NCBI RefSeq assembly: GCF_002008365.1 | Contig: NZ_MRDL01000046.1 | Coordinates: 40,035-104,034, forward strand | Direction: 5' to 3' | DNA: 64,000 nucleotides | From: Rhizobium leguminosarum bv. viciae USDA 2370 | GTDB taxonomy: Bacteria; Pseudomonadota; Alphaproteobacteria; Rhizobiales; Rhizobiaceae | In this document: in pieces, positions 55,481 through 62,187 of the stretch | Layout: every line of letters starts with the position of its first letter | Numbering within the stretch: position 1 is the first letter of the stretch | Notes under the pieces: model-generated | What the model was told of the DNA's origin: nothing | What the model saw: the letters and a program-made list of their open reading frames with translations, nothing else | Database searches by the model: none | Made by a program: the position numbers and the translations under genes

Positions 55481-55691
55481 GACGATTCCTCCTTCTGTTG
55501 CCTGAGCACGTACCACGACGGGGTCGCAGCACATCATTACAAGGACGATCGGCTGATGCGAAAATCGACAGAGCCGACGGAAAATATTTGCCCCCCGCTT
55601 TGACCGGCTCGGCGCCCAGATCGCAATAACCCAGCACATCAAGATCGCGCGTTTCGAAACGCGGATCATCGAACCAGCTTGTGATCAGCAT
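55473..55691 (-). CDS. Possible small hypothetical protein
   Basis: A 72-codon frame beginning MLITSWFDDPRFETRDLDVL, with AGGAAGGG upstream of its ATG. The first 38 residues look protein-like; the rest is basic and irregular and overlaps the DUF899 start by eight bases. It may be a truncated or frameshifted gene rather than a working one. No family recognised. Confidence 0.3.
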   Translation of the reverse strand: MLITSWFDDPRFETRDLDVLGYCDLGAEPVKAGGKYFPSALSIFASADRPCNDVLRPRRGTCSGNRRRNRHG

Positions 55692-56115
55692 CGCGCCCTT
55701 CCTAGAGGACGCCGCCGACCCGATCGCAGATATCTCTCGAGCGGATCTCCAGAAGCTTCGTTGGGCGCTGCGCTTCATGGCGAGCTGTTGGGCAGCGAAT
55801 ATCGGCATTCAACATCGGCAGGCAGCCGAAGCCCCGGCCCGGATTGAGCCTGCATTTTTCGAGGAAAGCATCTCGAGATACAGGCGGCAGCTGCAAAGCT
55901 GAGCCACGGGCCTGCGCTGTCACATGACCTCGATCAAAACAGGCCGGGACTACGTCCCGCAATTGAAGGGCCGATTGACGCGCGAGAGGCCGGAGCAATA
56001 GAGGGTCCATTCGAGTTTTCCTTTTGAGAGGCGGACGCACACCCACCTTCAGGTATCTTGCAACCGACGGCGACTTTTCTAGTTCACGGGGGATAGCTAA
56101 CCTTGGGAGGATGAG

Positions 56116-56328
56116 ATGAGGCTGGTGCCATTCCACTACGCGGGCACTAACGACCCGATAATCTACATCAACCCAGAGCATGTGGTCGCGGTCAGGGCTT
56201 TCACCAGCAGCACCCACATTTATGTCAGTGTGCTGGGGAAAGATGGCTCCCCGAGTTACTATCCTATCAGGGAGTCGCTTGCGCAAGCCGTCAAGCTCCT
56301 CATCGGCGAGCATCCTGAGCGGAACTAA
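56116..56328 (+). CDS. Small hypothetical protein
   Basis: A 70-residue soluble protein with a mostly beta pattern: MRLVPFHYAGTNDPIIYINP, then VAVRAFTSSTHIYVSVLGKD, ending in a helix (LAQAVKLLIGE). The ribosome binding site GGGAGGATGAG is excellent. The composition suggests a small SH3- or FlbD-like beta fold, but I cannot assign a family. First of three closely spaced tiny genes on the plus strand. Confidence 0.7.
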   Translation: MRLVPFHYAGTNDPIIYINPEHVVAVRAFTSSTHIYVSVLGKDGSPSYYPIRESLAQAVKLLIGEHPERN

Positions 56329-56355
56329 TGGGCAGCTTGGCTTGTTACACACACT

Positions 56356-56517
56356 ATGAGCGACTCAGAACAGAAAGCCAGCAAAGGCATGATCACGTTC
56401 GTACTGGCTATCTTCACCATCGCTATGATTATCGCGGTGGCGTACCTGGCTTTCTTCACCCCTGGGCAAGTCGAGCCAGGTCCGAAATCGCCAACCGGAA
56501 TCGAGGGCGACCAGTAA
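56356..56517 (+). CDS. Single-pass membrane microprotein
   Basis: A 53-residue protein beginning MSDSEQKASKGMITFVLAIF, with one hydrophobic helix (about 13-34) and a polar Pro/Gly/Glu-rich tail ending EGDQ. The ribosome binding site is weak. It overlaps no other supported gene. No family recognised; it may be an inner-membrane microprotein. Confidence 0.5.
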   Translation: MSDSEQKASKGMITFVLAIFTIAMIIAVAYLAFFTPGQVEPGPKSPTGIEGDQ

Positions 56518-56527
56518 CCGCAACGAG

Positions 56528-56680
56528 ATGGCTTCAGGTATCGGAATAGGCGTCGGTTTGGGAGCAGTTCTCGGCGCGACTGTATTGGGTGTTACCTCGA
56601 TTGGCGTTGCTGTTGGGACTACGATCGGAATAGCTGTTGGCGCGGCGTGCGGCTGGGCAGCCTCAAGGCAGAACAGATAG
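56528..56680 (+). CDS. Glycine-zipper-like microprotein
   Basis: A 50-residue protein starting MASGIGIGVGLGAVLGATVL, made almost entirely of Gly, Ala, Val and Ile with GxxxG-type spacing and a basic end (ASRQNR). Such glycine-zipper peptides insert in membranes. It starts ten bases after the previous microprotein gene. It could be part of a small membrane operon or a toxin-like peptide; no antitoxin or RNA regulator is visible. Confidence 0.5.
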   Translation: MASGIGIGVGLGAVLGATVLGVTSIGVAVGTTIGIAVGAACGWAASRQNR

Positions 56681-56740
56681 AGGGCGCGCATCCTCTATCT
56701 GAATGGAACGGCAAATTTTGCCAACCAGGCGTGTTTCCAA

Positions 56741-56956
56741 ATGCTCCATGTCACCCCGGCACCCGCATCCTACTCGGACAGATTCCAGCCGACCGTTGAC
56801 CTTCCGTTGCATATCCCCACTAAAATCGCTCTTGCAGCGACCGTATTTGCTTTGTCTGGACCCAGCGCTTTCATCATGGCGGCGGCCTTGATCGAAATGG
56901 CTGCCATACACAACGCTTCGAACGCGGCCGTCGAGATTGGAGAGAGGCGCGCATAA
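56741..56956 (+). CDS. Possible small membrane protein
   Basis: A 71-residue frame starting MLHVTPAPASYSDRF with one hydrophobic stretch (about 28-52, KIALAATVFALSGPSAFIMA). There is no clear ribosome binding site before the ATG. Composition is protein-like. Listed at low confidence. Confidence 0.35.
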   Translation: MLHVTPAPASYSDRFQPTVDLPLHIPTKIALAATVFALSGPSAFIMAAALIEMAAIHNASNAAVEIGERRA

Positions 56957-56984
56957 CCCTCGGACCTGCTGAGGAGCAGTGCCG

Positions 56985-57248
56985 TCAGTGCAGAACCGCG
57001 ATTGCCGTGACGCCGGCCTCGTTTGCCGCGCGAATGATCGCCGCTCTAAGTTCCTCCGGCTCGGCGTTGCCCTTCACGACGTCCAGGCACAATTTGATCG
57101 CCAGAAGGAACTCCTCTCCATCATCACTGGGAAATTCCCTTATGAGCGCATTGGCGGCCCCCATAGCCGTCGTGACCGAAATTACTCTGTCGGGGTCTTT
57201 AAACATAAGGAGCACGGGGGCGAATTCGATCGATTTGTCCCATTCCAT
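56985..57248 (-). CDS. DUF982 protein, copy 1
   Basis: An 87-residue protein of the Rhizobiales-typical DUF982 family: FAPVLLMFKDPDRVISVTTA, then DDGEEFLLAIKLCLDVVKGN and ELRAAIIRAANEAGVTAIAV. Members have no known function and often occur in many copies per rhizobial genome. The start at 57248 follows CTGGAG. A related copy at 57902 points the other way. Confidence 0.85.
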   Translation of the reverse strand: MEWDKSIEFAPVLLMFKDPDRVISVTTAMGAANALIREFPSDDGEEFLLAIKLCLDVVKGNAEPEELRAAIIRAANEAGVTAIAVLH

Positions 57249-57405
57249 TACACAAACTCCAGATGGGATAATGTAATGTTAACGGTGCAAGAGGCGTGCC
57301 AATGCACGCGCAGGTTATAAGCATGCATGGCATTGGAACGGGGCGGTGCCGTGATGAGATGCTTTTCTCGAGCAGCGAACCGACCGCCGCCGGCGGTCTC
57401 GGGCC

Positions 57406-57649
57406 ATGGCCCACTCTTTGATAAGGAAGGGCAAGGGTGCAAACGTCAAAAAAGCCTGCGCCCTCGCGGAGAAGACGGACAAGGCGATCCGACGGTGGTG
57501 CAATCAGTACGGCATCGGCCGCTCCATGCCTGGCTCGCCGATCGAGATATCCATGCCGGCTTTGGATGGTGAAACATGGCGACGTGGCAGCGCTGGAGCC
57601 GGTCCGGCAGGGCAATTGCGGACATCCTCGGATTAAGCGGTATCGATGA
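57406..57649 (+). pseudogene. Frameshifted small helix-turn-helix gene
   Basis: The first segment has VKKACALAEKTDKAIRRWCN and QYGIGRSMPGSPIEISMPAL, the pattern of a small excisionase-like DNA-binding protein. The natural continuation, MVKHGDVAALEPVRQGN, lies in another frame from about 57570. A single frameshift therefore probably inactivates it. It lies between the two DUF982 genes. Confidence 0.45.
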
Positions 57650-57901
57650 TGTCTGCGTTGCGGAATAATTCGGGGCGTTCGACTTCCTCGCGAACATGTC
57701 GGCGGCCATGGTGGCTTCAGCACGGGTAACGAGGCTGGCGCGTTTCCCCGCCAACATGTGCCTGGCGATGCTGAGGCGACTGAAGCGCCTTTAAGACATG
57801 GTCTCCTTTCATGATGCGGCCTGCGAAACGAGCTTTGGCAGAAGATCACGGAACAGTTCTTGCACGGTTACTAATATATTTACCGTGGGAGACCTAAAGT
57901 C

Positions 57902-58162
57902 ATGAAATGGCACACATCCGCACAGTTTACCCCTCTGATGCTCGTTGTAAGCGGGTCGGAAAAATACAAGCTCGTCGCGACCCTTTTCCAGGCTGCCGAA
58001 ATGCTGACGGCTAGCTGGCCGGTCGACGATGGAGAAGAATATCTTATAGCGATTAGGGCGTGCCGGAATGCAATTCATGGGGAAATTCCGGCTCAGGATG
58101 CCCGAGCAGCGCTTATCCGTGCCGCCGACGAAGCTGGCATTCCGGTGATCACCGTTCACTGA
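57902..58162 (+). CDS. DUF982 protein, copy 2
   Basis: An 86-residue DUF982 protein (FTPLMLVVSGSEKYKLVATL; DDGEEYLIAIRACRNAIHGE; ARAALIRAADEAGIPVITVH), paralogous to copy 1 with the same C-terminal signature. GGGAGACC precedes its ATG. The two copies diverge from a 650-base region with a broken helix-turn-helix gene. Function unknown. Confidence 0.85.
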   Translation: MKWHTSAQFTPLMLVVSGSEKYKLVATLFQAAEMLTASWPVDDGEEYLIAIRACRNAIHGEIPAQDARAALIRAADEAGIPVITVH

Positions 58163-58192
58163 GTGTCCGCCGACTAATGAGTTATGGGCGCC

Positions 58193-58440
58193 TCATGACA
58201 CGGGTCTCTCGTTGCGCTGCATGCGCAGGTCCACTCCGCTGAACATCACTTTCAGGCTGCGCGCGGCCAGCAGCTCTTTTGGCCTCTCTTCGGCGACAAG
58301 TGCCAACTTCCGTTCCTTCACGTACTTCGCGTGCGTCTCCGGCGTGTCGATGCCAGAAACGAAGGGAACACCTTCCCAGCAACCGCATGTTCTGCCCGCT
58401 TCATCTACCGTGTCGCCGTCGACGACGGTCAAAGATCCGC
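58193..58440 (-). pseudogene. Truncated thermonuclease (SNase-like) gene
   Basis: The minus strand encodes LTVVDGDTVDEAGRT, then GIDTPETHAKYVKERKLALV and LLAARSLKVMFSGVDLRMQR. This matches the staphylococcal nuclease-like fold, including the DGDT start and the DTPE motif, where active-site residues normally cluster. The region between the two motifs is altered and the C-terminal part (the second catalytic arginine and beyond) is missing after residue 80, so the gene is degraded. No signal peptide is attached in frame. Confidence 0.6.
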
Positions 58441-58498
58441 AGACCTCTTGAATAAACGGAAGGACACGCGAGTTTTTCCGGTTAGCAAGGAGGAAATC

Positions 58499-58711
58499 AT
58501 GTCCGTACCCAACGAGCCTATCGTTCCGCCGGCAGCGCCGCCGATCGGCAATCCCGAACCTGAGCGAGATCCTGGGGAGACTCCGCCGCCTGATGGCCCG
58601 GAGCCAGACGACGGCGACGATCCGATGACGCAAGCTCACGCCCAGGAGGCCCAACGAAGCCCGACTTGGGGACTGCTCTGCCGCGGCGTTCAGGTGCATG
58701 CTGCTGACTGA
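58499..58711 (+). CDS. Pro/Asp-rich small protein
   Basis: A 70-residue protein beginning MSVPNEPIVPPAAPPIGNPE, rich in Pro, Glu and Asp and probably unfolded. AAGGAGGAAATC precedes the ATG, a strong ribosome binding site. No family recognised. It resembles in style the small protein at 28-195. Confidence 0.6.
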   Translation: MSVPNEPIVPPAAPPIGNPEPERDPGETPPPDGPEPDDGDDPMTQAHAQEAQRSPTWGLLCRGVQVHAAD

Positions 58712-59006
58712 GATCATGCGACGTTCTTTCTGATGGGAGTGAGCTCGCCCAAGGACGATTTGGAGAACGCCCAAGACGTCGACTGGCTCTGTGCTTTCCG
58801 GTAACCACACCCAGATGAAGGTTCGTTGTTCTCAGCCTCGGCTCGTCTTGTAACCGGCTTTCATCTTCTACTGCCGGCAAGCTCCAAATATTCGAAATCA
58901 TGTGGCAATTAGGACATGGATTCCGATTTTAGACAAACTTTTCAAAGCTCTCCGTCAAATTCTCCGACCGTCGTTGGGTTGTCAGACGAGCGACTGTTTT
59001 CACCGA

Positions 59007-59495
59007 TCACTTCAGGCCTACTTGAGCTTTCAATGATAACACCAAGGCCATAGGATTCGCGGGCGACGCTGCAAATCCAAAATGCTCATAGAAGGCCTTG
59101 GCCTCATCGGAGATCGCGTGAACCAGAAGGCCGCGAATACCCATGATATGGGCTGCCTGTCCGGTACGCAGCACGGCGTCTTGCAACAGCGCGGCTCCGA
59201 TTCCTTTTCCCTGCCAGTTGCGATCGATGGCCAGACGGCCAAGGACTGCCATGGGAACCGGGTCGGGCATGTTGCGCCGGATCGCTCCCGGAGCGTCCGA
59301 GACCGCCAGCGCTCCCGATGAGAGGCAGTAATAACCGACAACGCGCTCGCCCTCGCAGACCACATAGGTTCGCGATGCGCCGCTGACCTGATTGGCCCGC
59401 GCCCTGCGGCGCAGCCATTCATCAAGGCTGTCGTGCCCGCTGTCGAATAGCTGGAGATCGTGCGCTTCGCCGAGAAGCGTCGGTGCAGACAACAT
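59007..59495 (-). CDS. GNAT acetyltransferase toxin (TacT-like)
   Basis: A 162-residue GNAT protein. The opening LLGEAHDLQLFDSGHDSLDE followed by WLRRRARANQ is typical of TacT/AtaT toxins, and the acetyl-CoA motif is LAIDRNWQGKGIGAALLQDA. In this toxin class the amino group of charged tRNAs is acetylated, blocking translation. The catalytic Tyr near the C-terminus is suggested by KAFYEHFGF. Its start overlaps the antitoxin stop by one base (TAATG). Confidence 0.88.
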   Translation of the reverse strand: MLSAPTLLGEAHDLQLFDSGHDSLDEWLRRRARANQVSGASRTYVVCEGERVVGYYCLSSGALAVSDAPGAIRRNMPDPVPMAVLGRLAIDRNWQGKGIGAALLQDAVLRTGQAAHIMGIRGLLVHAISDEAKAFYEHFGFAASPANPMALVLSLKAQVGLK

Positions 59496-59779
59496 TACGG
59501 CTGCCAGGGTTTGGGAGCATTCATCAACCGTTCGAAGCCTTCGCTATTTGGCGGCTGGTCGAGGACGGCGAGATAGTGTTTGTAGCTGTCAGGATCGACC
59601 CGCACCAATGTCTGATCGAGAAGCGCGTCTTCTGCAGCACGGCGCGATGCGTCGATCATGAAATCCGAACGGGTTTTCCCGTGGGCCTTGGCGGCGCGGT
59701 CGATCAGGACGCGAACGTCCTCACGAACCCTCAAGTTAACGGCGCGGGTATGGGTATCAGTGGCATTTTTGCTGGTCAT
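59495..59779 (-). CDS. DUF1778 antitoxin (TacA-like)
   Basis: A 94-residue protein. A ribbon-helix-helix DNA-binding part is at about 10-55 (VNLRVREDVRVLIDRAAKAH), and a toxin-binding tail ends in RLMNAPKPWQP. The start at 59779 follows GAAGGAAAAGG. The pair is arranged antitoxin first with a one-base overlap, and a palindrome lies upstream, typical of autoregulated type II modules. Confidence 0.9.
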   Translation of the reverse strand: MTSKNATDTHTRAVNLRVREDVRVLIDRAAKAHGKTRSDFMIDASRRAAEDALLDQTLVRVDPDSYKHYLAVLDQPPNSEGFERLMNAPKPWQP

Positions 59780-59813
59780 GGCCTTTTCCTTCAAGGCCTT
59801 ATACCACAAACGC

Positions 59814-59828
59814 ATACACAATGTGTAT
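59814..59828. promoter_or_regulatory. Toxin-antitoxin operator palindrome
   Basis: A perfect 15-bp palindrome, ATACACAATGTGTAT, 35 bases upstream of the antitoxin start. Ribbon-helix-helix antitoxins such as TacA bind short inverted repeats at this position, so it is the likely autoregulatory site. Confidence 0.75.
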
Positions 59829-60262
59829 CTATTTCCTGCGATGTTGCGGGTTGATACCCCTTCGGTTCCTTCTGGACATGGGCGCTGATCGCATTCGATC
59901 GGAAGCCCGGCTTTCACCGTTAGACAAGAAACTGGCGACGCCAGTTCCTCAATCCCTACGCCTTCGAGAACGCGCCCGCCGCATTGCGGGCGCTAGTTGA
60001 GTGATCCAGCAGCCCGGGATCGCGCCTCTCGCCCACGAACCAGCAAATCCGCGCATTTGGAAAGGCGAACACTGGGCACAAGCTCATCTGCGTGCCGCCA
60101 ATATTCGGCGGCAATGACGATCGTTCGTGCGTTCTCAATCAAATCCGCTGGATCGACGCTTTCCCGCGATCCACTCGTCGTGCCCCTTGAGCATTTTGCA
60201 GGACTTCGGCTCCTTCAATTGCAAGTTATTGACTGAGAGCCTGAGGGGCACGGGACCTCCGC
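59829..60262. other. Intergenic stretch with a possible gene remnant
   Basis: About 430 bases. On the minus strand between about 60165 and 59993 a protein-like stretch occurs (SVDPADLIENARTIVIAAEY; VRLSKCADLLVRGREARSRA), ending at a TAG, but without a start codon or ribosome binding site in frame. It may be a decayed gene or part of one. Nothing else is supported. Confidence 0.35.
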
Positions 60263-61012
60263 TCAAAGGTAAGCTCGCGAAAAGAACACCGCGGTCGTTA
60301 AAAAGGCGACCACGAGGGTTAGCAGCCGAACGACCGATGATGGCAGCCTTCGTCCGATATGCGCTCCGATCCACCCGCCGATAACGGCTCCAATCGTCAT
60401 GGGAATGCACTCCTGCCATACGATTGCCCCGGCAAGTACGAAGACGACGACGGCGACCGCGTTGGCGGCGGTTACCATCACCATTCTTGTCGGATTCAGG
60501 CTCTTGATGTCCCCGCCCCCGAGCGCGCTCCACGCCGCAAGCATCATGAGACCCACCGCGCCGCCAAAATAGCCGCCATAAAGACCGAGAAAGAACTGAA
60601 CCGTTGCGAACGCCAGAACACTCGGACGTGCCTGCGTCTGCAACTGGGCGCTGAGCCTCGGACCTGCAGCGAGCATCAATGTCGCCACCAGCAAAAGCCA
60701 TGGCAGGATACCATCGAAAATCCTCGAAGGGGTTAGCAGCAATAGAATGCTTCCGGCCACACCACCCATCACCGTCACGACAGCAATGGGCACGACATTG
60801 ACGCCGCACACACTCCTAACCCCATCACGGTAGACCCACGAGCTCGCCATACCGCCGGGAAACAAGGCTAAGGTGCTTGTCGCGTTTGCGGCTACCGACG
60901 GCACTCCGACCGATATCAGCGCAGGCAGGGATACGAACGAACCGCCGCCCGCCAACGCATTCATGCTGCCAGCTAACAAGCCAGCAAGGAAAAGAAGCAT
61001 TATATCGTACAT
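60263..61012 (-). CDS. TauE/SafE (TSUP) family transporter
   Basis: A 249-residue integral membrane protein with seven or eight helices and the TSUP pattern in both halves (AGLLAGSMNALAGGGSF near the N-terminus; FLGLYGGYFGGAVGLMML in the second half). The family exports or imports sulfite, sulfoacetate, taurine-derived compounds and other organic anions. The substrate here is undetermined, with no sulfur genes next to it. The ribosome binding site is weak. Confidence 0.88.
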   Translation of the reverse strand: MYDIMLLFLAGLLAGSMNALAGGGSFVSLPALISVGVPSVAANATSTLALFPGGMASSWVYRDGVRSVCGVNVVPIAVVTVMGGVAGSILLLLTPSRIFDGILPWLLLVATLMLAAGPRLSAQLQTQARPSVLAFATVQFFLGLYGGYFGGAVGLMMLAAWSALGGGDIKSLNPTRMVMVTAANAVAVVVFVLAGAIVWQECIPMTIGAVIGGWIGAHIGRRLPSSVVRLLTLVVAFLTTAVFFSRAYL

Positions 61013-61119
61013 GTTCAGGTCGCCTTAGCACCCAAGCCTGATTTCGGCCGAGCCTTTTGTCCAATACCGCGGTCACATTGCCGTACGACGTTGTGCGTCC
61101 ATAAGAGTCCGCCCCACGA

Positions 61120-62187
61120 CTAGTATCCTGTCATTTCGAGATATCCGACGCCTGACATTGAACCCCTGAGATCTATCGGCCCCTCCCAGTATGGCGTCGA
61201 TATCGCCATCCAGGACTGGTCATTCAACGGTTTGGTTCTTATATCGAGCGACTTACCTGGAACACGTATTCGCCATTCCACCGGTATCTCTCGCCCCTTG
61301 ACTGTTGCCTTCCGCAAAGGCTCCAGTTGAACCTCTTCTTTCGACAAGGGTGTCGTTCGCCCGTCCGAGGATATCCAGTTCGCGGAGATGAACCCGTCCT
61401 TATCATCGCGAAGGCGAAAGGCCATAAGCTTCTCGCCAGAGTCGAAATGTAATGAGAACCAGTCCCAGCCCGTCTGGTTTGAGGCGAGCGGCTGAGACGA
61501 CCACTCCCGATCCAGCCACGCTCTCCCGGTGACCTTCACCGGGGATCCGGAGATCGTGATTGCGCCGGAGACCTTGTAGAACGGTTGCGAGTAGTAGTAG
61601 CTCGCCTGCCCGCCTGATGACTTCACAGAAAACCCGTTATCACCCTGCAGCACGAGCGGGCCATCGGCGCCAAGGTTCAAGCCAAAACTGAAATCCGTCC
61701 CGCTCGCAGTCACCGAAAGATCCCCAAGGTCAAAGGCGCTCTCAGTGGAACCAGTCATCTGCCAGTCGTCGATCCATGCTCGAAACGGCGTGGCCTCGAC
61801 GCCTGCCTGTCCAACGCCGCCCCGGCCCAAGCGCTCGGCGACGAACTGGTGAGACTGGGTGGTAATCGCCGCATGCCCGATCCATAGCTGGGGATCTGCG
61901 AAGCCTGGCCTTTCTTCCGGAGCCAGAGCGGATCGAAACAATGTCCACTGCGCCCCATACCGCTTGCCATCCTCACCCTTGAGGTTGGCGGTGACATACC
62001 ACCACTCAATCCGATAATCCGGATGAGCGCCATGATCGGCAGGAAACGAGAGATCGCGTCCACGCTCCGGGATCGAAAAGCCCTGTGCATCCGATCCCAG
62101 TCCGGCGAACCCCTGCCCCGACGCCTGTTCAGCCAGAGAGACCATAGCCACTGCGACAAAGGCGGATGAAACTTTTCTAACGTTCAT
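61120..62187 (-). CDS. Exported AttH-like lipocalin-domain protein
   Basis: A 355-residue secreted protein with signal peptide (about 1-25, ending ASGQG). The mature part is the AttH/carotenoid 1,2-hydratase-type double lipocalin-like domain: FPADHGAHPDYRIEWWYVTA is the family hallmark, with ARLDREWSSQ-like DREWSSQPLASNQTGWDWFS in the second half. COG5621 proteins of this kind are linked to AttEFGH-type ABC systems. The start at 62187 overlaps the permease stop by 11 bases, so both are co-transcribed. The function, possibly lipid or hydrophobic-ligand handling at the envelope, is inferred. Confidence 0.85.
   Translation of the reverse strand: MNVRKVSSAFVAVAMVSLAEQASGQGFAGLGSDAQGFSIPERGRDLSFPADHGAHPDYRIEWWYVTANLKGEDGKRYGAQWTLFRSALAPEERPGFADPQLWIGHAAITTQSHQFVAERLGRGGVGQAGVEATPFRAWIDDWQMTGSTESAFDLGDLSVTASGTDFSFGLNLGADGPLVLQGDNGFSVKSSGGQASYYYSQPFYKVSGAITISGSPVKVTGRAWLDREWSSQPLASNQTGWDWFSLHFDSGEKLMAFRLRDDKDGFISANWISSDGRTTPLSKEEVQLEPLRKATVKGREIPVEWRIRVPGKSLDIRTKPLNDQSWMAISTPYWEGPIDLRGSMSGVGYLEMTGY

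Noticed and set aside
55681..55902. A 73-codon plus-strand frame near the DUF899 gene
   Set aside because: Some helix-like character but a GTG or ATG without ribosome binding site, overlapping another weak frame; too uncertain to list.
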